From: Musa acuminata AAA Group
Taxonomy: Eukaryota > Streptophyta > Magnoliopsida > Zingiberales > Musaceae
Direction of reading: 5' to 3'
Assembly (NCBI RefSeq): GCF_036884655.1
Contig: NC_088355.1
Span: 23,086,001-23,150,000, forward strand
DNA: 64,000 nt
Each line of letters begins with the position of its first letter. The first letter of the stretch is position 1. The notes under the pieces are model-generated. The model was not told the origin of the DNA. It did no database searches and worked only from the letters and a program-made list of their open reading frames with translations. Positions 21,853 through 32,820 of this stretch are shown here, piece after piece. Both the position numbers and the translations under genes were made by a program.

Positions 21853-22275
21853 TGTTAGAACCCTTATAGATTCTAAACTTGGGGATGATCTCTTTAGGAG
21901 ATCGGCCTCCTTGGAACTCTATAGGGGTTCCTCCCTCAAGTTGCTACTCAAAGGCTGCAGAAAAGATTCATCTATTGCTTATCAAAAGAGAAGGAATACA
22001 TGGCTATTTATAGGGCTTCTAAACCCTAACTCCTAATAGGACTCCTATTTAAGACTCTTACTTCTAACCAACTCCTAGTCAAGGCTCCTATTCCCTTACA
22101 ACTCCTAATTCTTCTTTAAGAAAACACCTCCTACATGAATGCCCCTCTCAATTAGGACTCTCTTAGCTAGAGTCCTAACAGAATATCCCTCTCAATTAGG
22201 ACTCTCCTAGCTAGAGTCCTAACAGTTTTCATAATGTCCCTCTCAATTAGGACTCTCCAAGCTAGAGTCCTAACA
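21853..22275 (-). repeat. 5' LTR of gypsy B
   Basis: The plus-strand reading is TGTTAGAACCC to AGTCCTAACA, 423 bp. It differs from the 3' LTR by about 17 changes, so the pair is roughly 96% identical. Confidence 0.92.
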
Positions 22276-23301
22276 GAGGCTCCCAACTTCCACTAGCAAA
22301 TCACTTTGAAGGGAAAGGACAAATACTCCTCTTACAACCTTTTACAAGTGGTTTACACTCTTACAAATTTTCAAAAAGAAAGAGGGAGGTGAACACTCAA
22401 GCTATTGAAAACAAAACTTACTAAAGACTTTACTAAGGCTTTTATCTCAATCTCTTGCTTCTCAAAAGTTATGTTCTCTGCGAAGAATTAAGGGATATTT
22501 ATAGGCCCCAAGATGATTCAAATTTGGGCTCCAAATTTGAATTGCTTTTGGGTTTCCCGGTGCCGGCGGTGCCACCGCTTGTCAGTGGCGGTGCCACCGC
22601 TTGTTAGTGTTTGACACTAACAGTGTACTGGCTGTGCCACCACCCAATCTGACGGTGTCACCGTCGGACCTCTCGGGTGCTGGGCAGTGCCACCGTCCAA
22701 TCTAATAGTGTACTAGCGGTGCCACCGCTTGGACTTTTCAGATCATTGGTTGGGCTCCAAACTTGGCCCAAACCAGTCCAAATTCGGGCCTAATTGGCCC
22801 CTAACCAGATTATAGGATTAACTCTTAATCCTAACCCTAATTACATGCAAACTATAAAATTAAGACATAGTCCTAAGTAGGTTTTTAACTGGCAATGTCG
22901 AGTTTTCTTATAGCGAGCTTTCCGATGAACTTCCGGCGGACTTCCGATACACCCTCAGATTTCTTTCGGTGGACTCCCAGCAGGCTCCCGGTCTTGTGGC
23001 GAATTCAGCGAGTCTTTGGCAAGTAGCTGAACCTTCTCGGTGATCTCTACGAACCTCCAATGATCTCTTTGGCGGACTTCCGAAAACTTTGGCAAGTCCC
23101 TGATTCCTTCTAAATTGGTTCCGACAGCACTTCTAACGAATCTTCATACTTTCAACGGACTCTCGAACACCCATCAAACTTGACTCTGGTAGACTTACTT
23201 TATGTCTTCAAGCTATCGTACTTAATCCTGCACACTCAATAATATGGATTAGATCAATTAACCCATCAATTAATTTCATCATCCAAATCTGAGATTCAAC
23301 A
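22276..23301 (-). repeat. 5' LTR of copia A, distal part
   Basis: The LTR resumes after gypsy B and ends on the plus strand with GAGATTCAACA at 23301. It holds GGCGGTGCCACCGC palindromic motifs (22564-22600) and a TATA-type segment (rc of gatatttataggcccc, about 22493-22508). The next bases, TGAGC, begin gag sequence of element C. Confidence 0.88.
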
Positions 23302-24969
23302 TGAGCAACTTGCTCAGTGTTGGTTGGCTCCTCTTCTTCAGAAGCACTTGAGTCGTCCCATGTAGCTTTGAGAGCCTTCTTCTTTGGTTGTCTCTTCTTG
23401 GCTAGAGGATATTCATCTTATAATTTCCCGACTTCTTGCATTCATAACGTATCACTTATTCTTTCTTAGGTTTAAATTTATTTTTAGTATCATTTTTAAA
23501 TTTATTTCTTTTTATGAATCTTTCGAACTTTCTTATTAAGAGTGTCAAATCATCATCAAAGTCCTCATCATGTGAGTTTTCTTTTAAGTGGTCTTCTTGT
23601 GTTCTCAATGTCATATCCTTCCTGTTCTTTGGAAGGGTGTCCTCAAGCTCTTCAAGAGCTTTACATGTCATTTTATAAGTCATTAGTAAACCAATTAGTT
23701 TCTCAAGAGGAAACTTATTTAGATATTTGGCCTCTTGAATGGTCGTGACTTTAGGGTCCCAACTCTTTGGAAGGGATCTTAAAATTTTATTAACAAGCTC
23801 AAAATCTAAGAAACTTTTACCAAGTCCTTTTAGACCATTGACGACACCCGTAAATCGGGTATACATGTCTCCAATGGTCTCACTCGGTTTCATTCGAAAC
23901 CACTCATAAGAATACATTAAAAGATTAATTTTTGACTCCTTCACTCTACTAGTGCCTTCATAAGTCACTTCGAGTATGTGCCAAATATCAAAAGTCATTT
24001 CACAAATCGATACTCGATTAAACTCATTTCTATTTAATGCACAAAACAAGGCATTCATAGCCTCTCGAACACCCATTAAACTTGACTCCAGTAGACTTGC
24101 TTTATGTCTTCAAGCTATCATTATTAATCCTACACACTCAATAATATGGATTAGATCAATTAACCCATCAATTGATTTCATCATCCAAATCCGAGATTCA
24201 ACATGAGCAACTTGCTCAATGTTGGTTGGCTCCTCTTCTTTAGAAGCACTTGAGTCGTCCCATGTAGCTTTGAGAGCCATCTTCTTTGGTTGTCTCTTCT
24301 TGGCTAGGGGATATTCATCTTATAATGTCCCGGCTTCTTGCATTCATAACATATCAATTATTCTTTCTTAGGTTCAAATTTATTTTTAGTATCATTTTTA
24401 AATTTATTTCTTTTTATGAATCTTTCGAACTTTCTTGTTAAGAGTGTCAAATCATCATCAAAGTTCTCATCACTTAAGTTTTCTTTTAAGTGGTCTTCTT
24501 ATGTTCTCAGTGTCATATCCTTCCTGTTCTTTGGAAGTGTGTCCTTAAGCTCTTCATGAGCTTTATATGTCATTTTATAAGTCATTAGTGACCCAATTAG
24601 TTCCTCAAGAGGAAAATTATTTAGATCTTCGGCCTCTTGAATGGCTGTGTTTTAGTGTCCCAACTCTTTAGCAGGGATCTTAAAATTTTATTAACAAGCT
24701 TAAAATATGAGAAACTTTTACCAAGTCCTTTTAGACCATTGACGACATCCGTAAATCGGGTATACATGTCTCCAATGTTCTCACTCGGTTTCATTTGAAA
24801 CAACTCATAAGAATGCACTAAAAGATTAATTTTTGACTCCTTCACTCTACTAGTGCCTTCATAAGTCACTTCAAGTATGTGCCAAATATCAAAAGTTGTT
24901 TCACAAATCGATACTCGATTAAACTCGTTTCTATCTAATGCACAAAATGCACAAAACAAGGCATTCATA
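23161..24969. repeat. 0.9-kb tandem duplication spanning an LTR/gag junction
   Basis: Copy 1 (23161-24062) and copy 2 (24063-24969) each contain about 140 bp of LTR start (tctcgaacacccat... to gattcaaca) followed by about 765 bp of gag beginning TGAGCAACTTGCTCA. Copy 2 has a 9-bp insertion in the acaaaatgc region near 24942. The copies differ by scattered substitutions. The duplicated junction shows that the duplication came after copia A inserted. Confidence 0.88.
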
Positions 24970-25190
24970 GCCTTTGCATTTAAAGCAAAAGTCTTCTCTA
25001 ACTCATTCCAATCATTCATTGGAAGAGAAGACTTTTGAAAGCCATTTTCTATAATATTCTATAGTTTGAAATCCATTGAAATTAGGAAGATCCTCATTCT
25101 AGTCTTCCAATATATGTAATCCGTCCCATTGAACATGGGCGAACGTGTAATTGAATGGCCCTCTAGGTTGTCAGCAAATGCTATCTCTCT
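23456..25190 (-). pseudogene. Copia C gag, duplicated and start-less
   Basis: From the right, gag lacks its ATG (ATA near 25185), has a stop after MDFKL near 25068, and shows the capsid region with NALFCALDRNEFNRVSICE. It runs to the duplication break and then repeats. The inner copy (23456-24062) is an uninterrupted 206-residue fragment ending in a lysine-rich region before the zinc knuckle. The zinc-knuckle regions near 23420 and 24330 are frame-broken. Confidence 0.85.
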
Positions 25191-25233
25191 TGGGTTTAAA
25201 ACCAAATAAGAGTAAATCTTGTTCTATACCAAT

Positions 25234-26589
25234 TGTTAGGATCAAGAGCGGCACTAAGAGGGGGGGTGAATTAGTGCAGCGGAAAACTTTCGTGATTTCA
25301 AAAGGCTTGTTTCGATTAAAACTGATTCCGACGAAAATGGTTTCGATTCAATCCGTTTCGGAGAGAATTTGAACTTGAAAGCTTTCGTAAAATTAAAGCC
25401 GATCTCAGAAGATGTTTACTTCAAAGCATATATAGGCGTAGTAAAAGCACAGTAAGGAGGAGAGGCAGTTTGCTATAAAAGTAAATTGCTCAGAGTAAAT
25501 GCAAACCAAGTTTTAGAGTGATTTGGTCAATATGACCTACATCCACTTTCGGATTCCTCCTCCGATGAGGTCACTAGCATCCACTAAAGGCCTTCCTTCA
25601 ATAGGTGAAGACCAAACACCTCTTTATAGTACTTTCTTATTTTCTTGGGTTTAGGAGATGAATCCTTACAAGTCTCACTCCTCTTTCTTAGATGGTTACA
25701 AGGCTAAGAGATGAAGGAGGAGAACTCTAATTTTTACAAAACTTTAAGACTCAAGAACTCAAGATTATGCCAATAGGTTTTGTGCCCTTTCATGCAGAAA
25801 AGGGTGGGGATTTTTATAGGCCCCGATGGTTTCAAAATTGGAGCCAAAAAGTGTCACATCCCCGGAATCCAGGGTACTAGTAGTACCACCACCGTTACTA
25901 GGCGGTACCATCGCAATTACTAGGCGGTACTACCACTACTGATTTGACTCTAGGTGGTACCACCATTGGTAGCAGTGCTGTCGGCGGTACCACTGCCCAG
26001 TCTAAGCAATACCATTGCCCAGAAAACCAAGGGCACTACCTTCTAGGCAGTGCCACCGCCGGCCATGTTTTCAGGGGCTGAATTGGGTGCTCAATTCGAC
26101 CCAATTCAACCCTGTTAAGGGCCCAATTAGCCCATAATTAAGTTAGTTGGATTACCTCATAATCCTAACTTAATTTACGCTCTAACTATGATAATTAAGA
26201 CATAATTTACAGTGCTTTTTATTCCGGTGCGTCAATTGCTCTTCCGACGAGCTTCCGATGTACTTCTGACGAACATCCAACGAACTCTCGGCAATATTCC
26301 GGCAGACTCCTGACAAGCTCCTAGACTTTACAATGATCTTCTTGGTGAGTTCCGACAAGCTTCTATGGTAAGCTCCTGGACTTTTTAGTTAGTTCCCGCA
26401 AAACTTTCGACAAACGTCTGGACTTCCGTCGAACTCTCGAACTCCCAATGAGATCTCGATCTTGACTCTGGTACAACACCTACTTTATGTCTTACTGCCA
26501 TTATAGTTAATCCTGCACACTTTTCTCAACATATAGATTAGATCAAACAAATTATAATTGACTTCATCATCAAAATCTGAGATTCAACA
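25234..26589 (-). repeat. 5' LTR of copia C
   Basis: The plus-strand reading is TGTTAGGATCAAGAGCGG to GAGATTCAACA, 1,356 bp. A TATA region (rc of gatttttatagg) is near 25810. GGCGGTACCACC-type motifs are at 25890-26000. The PBS beside it is mutated (complement TTGGTATAGAAC). The five bases after the LTR are TGAGC. Confidence 0.88.
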
Positions 26590-27035
26590 TGAGCAGCAGG
26601 GATGGCAACAAAAGCAGCAAGATCATAGCTCTGATACCAGATAATAGAACCCAAAGGAATTCTATGTAGATTGATCTTTAAGGGAGATCACTCCTTGGAA
26701 TGCTATAGGGGTTCCACCCTCCTAGAAGTCAGCCAAATGGCTGTAAATGTAGATAGATCTTATTCCCAAAGAAATGGAAGCTACATGCTTATATAGGGCT
26801 CCAAACCCTAGCCTTAGGGGCTGCTTCCTAAGTGAGTTACCCCTTTTGCCCTCAACCCTAACCAACCAGCCCAATAAAAGGGGGTGGTAGTTAGGAAGCC
26901 CAAAGGCCCAAATATAAACCCTAGCCACTCTTCTTTATAGGATAGAGGCGGCTAGGTGGGGTTTATTACAATCTTATAGGGTTTTATTAGTTGCTTCTTG
27001 GTTGATTAGGACCCAACCCTACTAGGGTCCTATCA
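26590..27035 (-). mobile_element. Gypsy D 5' end: leader scrap, PBS and LTR
   Basis: A PBS (complement TGGTATCAGAGC, 26628-26639) lies beside an LTR at 26642-27035. On the plus strand the LTR reads TAATAGAACCC to AGGGTCCTATCA. Its text parallels the K/L/B/I LTRs (ggaatgctataggggttcc) but is clearly diverged, so it is a sister family. A TATA motif (rc of cttatataggg) is near 26789. The body of D was displaced by copia C. Confidence 0.75.
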
Positions 27036-27474
27036 TATTGTTTCACCCCAATACCGACTTAATTAGACTAAACTAACTCGATCTAGTCACACAATTACAA
27101 GTATGAATCCTATGTTATCCGGCATATCATTGGTTCATCCAACGCTTCGTTTGATCATTCAACGTATCGTCCTCTCCTTCGGCGTATTGCCCAATTGGCA
27201 CATTAACTCTTGCAACTTCCGATCTCCTTGGCATAATGTACAATCCTTTGGCTCGATGCCCGAACTCACGGCATGAAGCCTTCTGCTAATACGTCGACTG
27301 ATCCTCCATCTCGACGTCCAATCTTCTAACATGTTTCACTTCAGCCCAACGTCTGATTCCTTCTACTTTAATTGATTTACCTTTTTTTTTCGACATTAGT
27401 CCTATGTCACTCAAAATGTAGATTAGATCATAAATTCATCAATTAATTTCATCATCAAAATTCGAGATTTCACA
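27036..27474 (-). repeat. Copia LTR fragment P
   Basis: It ends gagatttcaca, with ttcatcatcaaaattcgag just before, the SIRE-like LTR start seen on the minus strand. The rest is divergent. It was evidently the target of gypsy D, and its other part is missing. Confidence 0.65.
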
Positions 27475-28181
27475 TCTGGTCCTTAGACTTGAGACACCAA
27501 GGATGTCTTATATGAATATTTCACTTTTTGATACTGGACTTATAGGCCTGAAAGTTTCAGTTCTAGCATTGTCGATCATCGAGAGTGGCAATTAACTTTA
27601 CAAGGGCTATTGAATATCGATAGAGAATCATCTACTCTCGGTGTTATGAGAGGAATATCCTATATATTCTTACTTAGGCAAATCCCTAGCTATGGTCATT
27701 TGAATTGAGAGAGAAAGAATTCTCCGAAAGAATCCAATTAGAGCGAGACTCGAGTAGAAATCATATGGGCTTAACAACACCATACCCGATATATGATTTT
27801 TGGGATATTAGATGGATGAGAGACTATAGATATACGATAATTGAATATAGATAAGTCCAATGGATTAGATTTCCTTATATCATCTAGGGACAACAATGCA
27901 GTGGCCTGGTACATTCGTAGTCGATGAGTCAAGTGAATTATTATGGAGATAATATTCATTGAGTGAGAAGGAGTTCTGATAGGTATGACTGACGGCCAGC
28001 TCAATATCTATCAGAACACACATATGGTAGGTGTTACGATGAGTAAATATTCCAATATGAGATATTCGCTCGAGTCTCTATCTTATTGGATATCCAATAA
28101 GCTCTTGAATTATTGGATCTTTTGGATAAGATTCAATAAGAGCCAATAAAAGATTATTGGGTGAAAATCTACTAATCTAAG
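27475..28181 (+). repeat. Copia LTR G, left part
   Basis: The text from tctggtccttagacttgag matches the reverse complement of the E-type LTR around 30770-30870. G is thus the same family as E in the opposite orientation, with its first part missing. It is interrupted at 28181 by solo LTR F and resumes at 40105. Confidence 0.75.
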
Positions 28182-28853
28182 TGTCACGCCCCCCGAATTT
28201 AATTATCATTTAGGAGGTGTGAACCTAATTCAAGATTGATAATATTTAATTCAACAAACAATTCAAGATCCAATCACACATTTGAGGTCACTAAGAAAAA
28301 CATTCAAGTCATTCACCTCTATAATCCATAATTCACAAAACCTGTGCAGTTTATAATCATACATCATGTCACTAGATGATTCTTAAAATCTAAAAGCAAC
28401 TTAACTAAACCATCACTATATCATAAATCCATAAGCGCGGTAATTAATGCAATCACAAAACCAACATGTACTATATGTTTATATCAGTACACAGTTTAAA
28501 CTTAACATTTCCAAAATCCTGACGTAAGAGGTACTTTTCAAATATTTACAAGATACATCAATTTAGATTTGTCATTGATTTTCATTACATACAAAAAGAA
28601 CTTATACAACATCAACCTATCAAGTATGAAATATTTGCCTCAAAATCTTCTAGCCTTCCACTTCCTCAACCCAATTTACACATTTTAGTGAGCGATAAGC
28701 TATCCTGAAAAATTTATATATCAACGGGGTGAGCATATAAAGCTCAGCAAGTGACTAACATATCCATGGCAAAGAGGACTGATTTCAAACAAATAAGGTA
28801 TCAAAATACAAAGCTGAGATACAAGATGAAAAAGTAGCATGTTTTGTTTGAAT

Positions 28854-29300
28854 GCAGAATTACAATGTCATATCGTTCGAAACACGTTTTGTTCATACAA
28901 TCGAGAAAAGGTAATTGGAACATATCATTGGCATAAGAAGCATATCGATGACATATGGTAATTTTAAGGCATAACAAAGACATAAGGAGCATTTTGGATA
29001 TCATGAATGCAAAATTACGATGTCATTTCGTTCGAAGCACGTTTTGTTCATAAAATCGAGGAAAGATAATTGGAGCATATCGATGACATATGGTAATTTC
29101 AAGGCATAACAAAGACGTAAGGAGCATTTTGGATATCATGAATATAGAATTACGATGTCATTTCGTTCGAAGCACGTTTTGTTCATATAATCGAGGAAAG
29201 ATAATTGGAGCATATCATTGACATAAGGAGCATACCGATGACATATGGTAATTTCAAAGCATAACAAAGATGTAACAAGCAATTTGGATATCAATGGCAT
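28854..29300. repeat. Three tandem units of about 135-157 bp inside F
   Basis: Units start near 28854, 29009 and 29144. They share ttacgatgtcatttcgttcg, cacgttttgttcat and gacatatggtaattt. The second unit lacks about 20 bp present in the others (cattggcataagaagcat type). Small minus-strand frames here are by-products. Confidence 0.85.
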
Positions 29301-29448
29301 ATGAAATAGTTCGGAACATATCAATGGTGAATGAAATGCTTCAGAACGTATCAATGGCATATGGAAATATTTCGGAAGCATAAGAAGCATTTCAGAACAT
29401 ATCAAGGAACAAATACGAAATAGAAGCTCAAACGTCGTACTCTAGTAT

Positions 29449-29569
29449 AGTGCATGTGAGGTTTAACTTAGTGGTGGCTCCACGCCATGATGAGTTCTCG
29501 ACTCCATCCACGGGTAGCCCTTTCCTACTCGAGCCCTCTCACCCTACCCAAGTGCTAGGTTGGCTCTGA
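29449..29569 (-). mobile_element. Fragment of the TRIM internal segment
   Basis: Reverse complement of this stretch matches about 6545-6670 of the TRIM unit (landmarks cctcacatgcact, gtggagccaccac, tcgagtaggaaaggg, gcagggtgagagggc). The LTR and most of the PBS are absent. No TSD was seen. Confidence 0.8.
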
Positions 29570-29818
29570 ATTTCATATCAAACAAATAGAAGGTGAAGTG
29601 GGATTCCAAACATAATATGGTCCATCCATTTCTGAATGACCACCAAACATAATCTAGAGCATCGCGGGCTCTAAGCACATACCCTTTACCATTTCTGGCA
29701 AAGGTCCAAATAATCCCACAAACACCAGAGTACAAAAGGGTATTATGAATAATGAATTGGGACATATCGGAAGCACATGCGGAACAACAAAATGTACATA
29801 TGCCTTTCGAGTCAATAC

Positions 29819-31312
29819 TGTTGGGAAATCATGGGGGGTGACATCATATGCGCAGTGGAAGAACAAGAAAACAAAAATCCCCGATTCCCAAAAAGATGTT
29901 CGTCGTCGTGCGAAGATTGGTGCGCAAAAAATCCGCAAAACACAAAACTGCGTATAGAGATTGTGTTACCTAGGGAGATCGTATATCCCTGTTTCCTTGC
30001 AGATCCTTAGGAGAGGGTGAAGGAGGTCAAGCGTCCTCCTCTCTAGCGGTGATCCACACAGGAGGGTTGCGACGACGCTCCTCAAAACTCCAGGCCTACT
30101 CTGAGGTAGAGAGGGAGAGGAGAATAGGAAAGGCAAGCAAAGACTCTAGCATATGAGGTTGTGAATCCCTCCTATTTATAGAGATCCCGTGTCAAACCCT
30201 AATGGGTCCTTCCCTAGTGGGTATTGGATCTGCATCCAATAAGACAAGGGCTCCGTCGGATATCTCATATCCGAACCTCTACTCATCGCAATGCCTACCA
30301 TATGTGTGTGACCCTCTAGGCCCAATATCGAGCTGGCCGTGAGTCATACCTATCAGAACTCCTTCTAACTCAGTGAATTATTATCTCTGTAATAATTCAC
30401 TCGACTCATCGACTACGGACGTACTAGGCCACTACACCGTAGTCCCCAGACGATACAGGGGAATCCAATCCATTGGACCTGTTTGTCCTCGGTTACCATG
30501 TACCTATAGTCCCTCATCCATCTAATATCCCAGAGACCGTATATAGAGCATGGTGCTGTCAGACCCATATGGTTTCTAGTCAAGTCTCGCTCTAATCGGA
30601 TTCTTCCAGAGAACTCTTTCTCTCTCAACCCGAATGACCCTGGCTAGGGATTTGTCTAAGCAAGAACACATGGGATATTCCTCTCATGATGCCGAGAGTG
30701 GATGATCCTCTCTCGACACTCAATAGCCCTCGTAAGGTCGACTACCACTCCCAATTACCAGCTGTACTAGATCTGGGACAGCCAAACCTATAAGTCTGGT
30801 ATCAAAGAGTGGAGCACTCATACAGGACATCCTTGGTGTCTCAAGTCTAAGGACCAGATACACCACTAGGACTACGGAATCGCTGTCTGACAATAAGGCA
30901 TCATCAACCATCCAACATTCCGTAAGCGGATCAATCAGTGAACTCATTCTCCAATGAGCACCTGTACTGTATCCCTAGTGTCCCTACATGAGCAACTATG
31001 AGACCAGTTGCATCCATCATATGGACGAGTATACAGCACACCAGTCTATCCGGTTATCACGATGTCCCTCTCGAGTAACCTATGACCGGGATTATTTAGG
31101 ATATGTGTTTAAAGGTGAATCGATCTCATTATCGTGATCTCATCACGATCCGATTCCCATTGCACAAATCCAAGGACATCACAATATATATATGCATTTA
31201 TGCAATAGTTATAAAGTGATATGCACCAAAATATAATAAGCAAAAAGATTCTGTATCAAGTCACACGTGCCATCACTCACGTGATTGGCTTGCTGGGCAC
31301 CTATGACTAGTA
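29819..31312 (-). repeat. 3' LTR of copia E
   Basis: The plus-strand reading is TGTTGGGAAATC to ACCTATGACTAGTA. The inner end is mutated from GGCA to AGTA. The polypurine tract is the complement of 31313-31327 (atctcccacttgacc). The TATA box is the complement of tcctatttatagag near 30171-30184. Confidence 0.93.
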
Positions 31313-31420
31313 ATCTCCCACTTGACCTAAAGCCAATCACCTATGTGTCTGATCCCCATCAGACCCCTGTGACGCTCAAAGACAAAATGAGACAACAGCT
31401 TTGTTAGTGGATCTGCAATG

Positions 31421-32802
31421 TTATCTTCGGATGGAACTCTTTCCACTGCTACATCTCCTCGGGTTACGATCTCCCTGATAAGTTGGAACCTCCTCAGAAC
31501 ACTTCTGATGAGACCCGGGTTCCCTTATTTGAGTAATCGCCCCATAATTGTCGCAATATAAGGAAGTCAACTTCTCGTTATTCGGAACGACTCCCAAATC
31601 TGTGATGAACATCTTCACCCAGACTCCCTCTTTTGCTACATCTGATGTAGCAATGTACTCCGCCTCTATGGTCGAGTCAGCAGTGGTATCTTGCTTGGAA
31701 CTCTTCCAGCACACTACTCCTCCATTCAAGGTGTACACATACCCTGAATTCGACTTGCTATCATCGACATCAGACTGAAAACTTGAGTCAGTGTAGGCTT
31801 CAACCTTAAGGCTATTACCTCCATATACTAGTAAAAGATCCTTAGTCCTTCTCAAGTACTTAAGGATACACTTTACTGCTTTCCAGTGCTCCAAGCCTGG
31901 ATCCGCCTGATACCTGCTCGTGACACTCAGAGCATGCGCTATATCAGGCCTAGTACATAGCATGGCATACATGATATACCATATTGCTGAGGCATAAGGT
32001 ATCATATCCATGTTCGCCCTTTCTTAGAATTTTCAATGCCAAACCTTTTGACAATGGTTTCTATGTACCTAGATTGGGACAAGCCAAGCATCCTCTTGGA
32101 TCTATCTCTATAGATTCTAATCCTCAAGATATAAGATGCTTCCCCTAAGTCCTTTATAGAGAAGTGTCTAGATAACCAAGTCTTTACTGTGGATAGCATT
32201 CCTACGTCATTCCCAATGATGAGGATGTTATCCACATATAACACCAAAAAGGTGATAGCGCTCCCACTTACCTTCCTGTATACACAAGGCTCATCTTCGT
32301 TCTTAACGAAGTCATAAGATCTGATTGACTCATCAAATCTTATGTTCCAACTTCGGGAAGCTTGCTTTAGTCTATAAATGGATTTAAGTAACCTACACAC
32401 CTTATCTGGGCAGTTCTTGGACATGAATCCCTCAGGTTGCATCATATACACCTCTTCCTCAAGGTTCCCATTGAGGAATGCGGTTTTCACATCCATCTGC
32501 CAGATCTCATAATCATAGTGTGCTGCAATAGCCAATAGAATTCTGATGGATTTTAGCATTGTTACGGGTGAGAAGGTTTCATCGTAGTCAACACCTTGCC
32601 TTTGACGATACCCTTTAGCCACTAGCCTTGCTTTATAGGTCTCTACCTTTCCATCTACTCCGATCTTTTTCTTAAAGATCCATTTGCAACCGATGGGTAC
32701 AATACCTTCGGGCGCATCAACTAGGTTCCATACCTTATTGGAGTACATAGAATCCATCTCAGAATTTATGGCTTCTTGCCACTTCCCGGAGTCTATACTC
32801 AT
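31421..32802 (-). pseudogene. Copia E reverse transcriptase and RNase H
   Basis: RT runs from 32802 with WIFKKKIGVDGKVE and VDYDETFSPVT. The catalytic motif reads YVDN in place of YVDD near 32220-32240, so the second Asp is lost. A deletion and frame change near 32005 joins RT to RNase H and removes the RT-RNase H connection. RNase H continues from MIPYASAIWYIMYAM with EAEYIATSD near 31650-31680. Another shift near 31510 garbles the end. The enzyme would be inactive. Confidence 0.92.
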
Positions 32803-32820
32803 AATAGCCTCCTCGTAGGT

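Larger units (their letters stand above)
16920..22275 (-). mobile_element. Ty3/gypsy chromovirus B, internally deleted
   Basis: This 5,356-bp element has LTRs at both ends (16920-17344 and 21853-22275, about 96% alike by eye) and a perfect TSD, GAGGC (16915-16919 and 22276-22280). It belongs to the same family as K, L and I. It has lost the catalytic heart of RT and of integrase but keeps a long open pol frame. LTR similarity suggests it is moderately young and certainly younger than host element A. Confidence 0.95.
7601..23301 (-). mobile_element. Ty1/copia element A (SIRE/Maximus-like) with three nested insertions
   Basis: On the minus strand the order is 5' LTR (16658-16919 plus 22276-23301), PBS, gag, protease, integrase, RT, RNase H, a long non-coding tail, and a truncated 3' LTR (7601-8058). 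Interruptions are gypsy B in the 5' LTR, a solo LTR in gag and a LINE end in the tail. The right flank is the gag of copia C. The SIRE-like call rests on long LTRs starting TGTTGAATC, two gag zinc knuckles and a long 3' tail, and is an inference. Confidence 0.88.
23302..26589 (-). mobile_element. Ty1/copia remnant C (SIRE-like): gag and 5' LTR
   Basis: Only the 5' end of this minus-strand element is present: LTR 25234-26589, a degraded PBS, and gag. Gag is partly duplicated, with an LTR scrap in between. The 5' flank is 26590 TGAGC, inside the leader of gypsy D. Pol is absent because copia A sits in the gag. Confidence 0.85.

Noticed and set aside
29654..30010. Frames at the copia E LTR edge
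   Set aside because: They cross the insertion junction or lie in LTR sequence, and the same text recurs in the other LTR.
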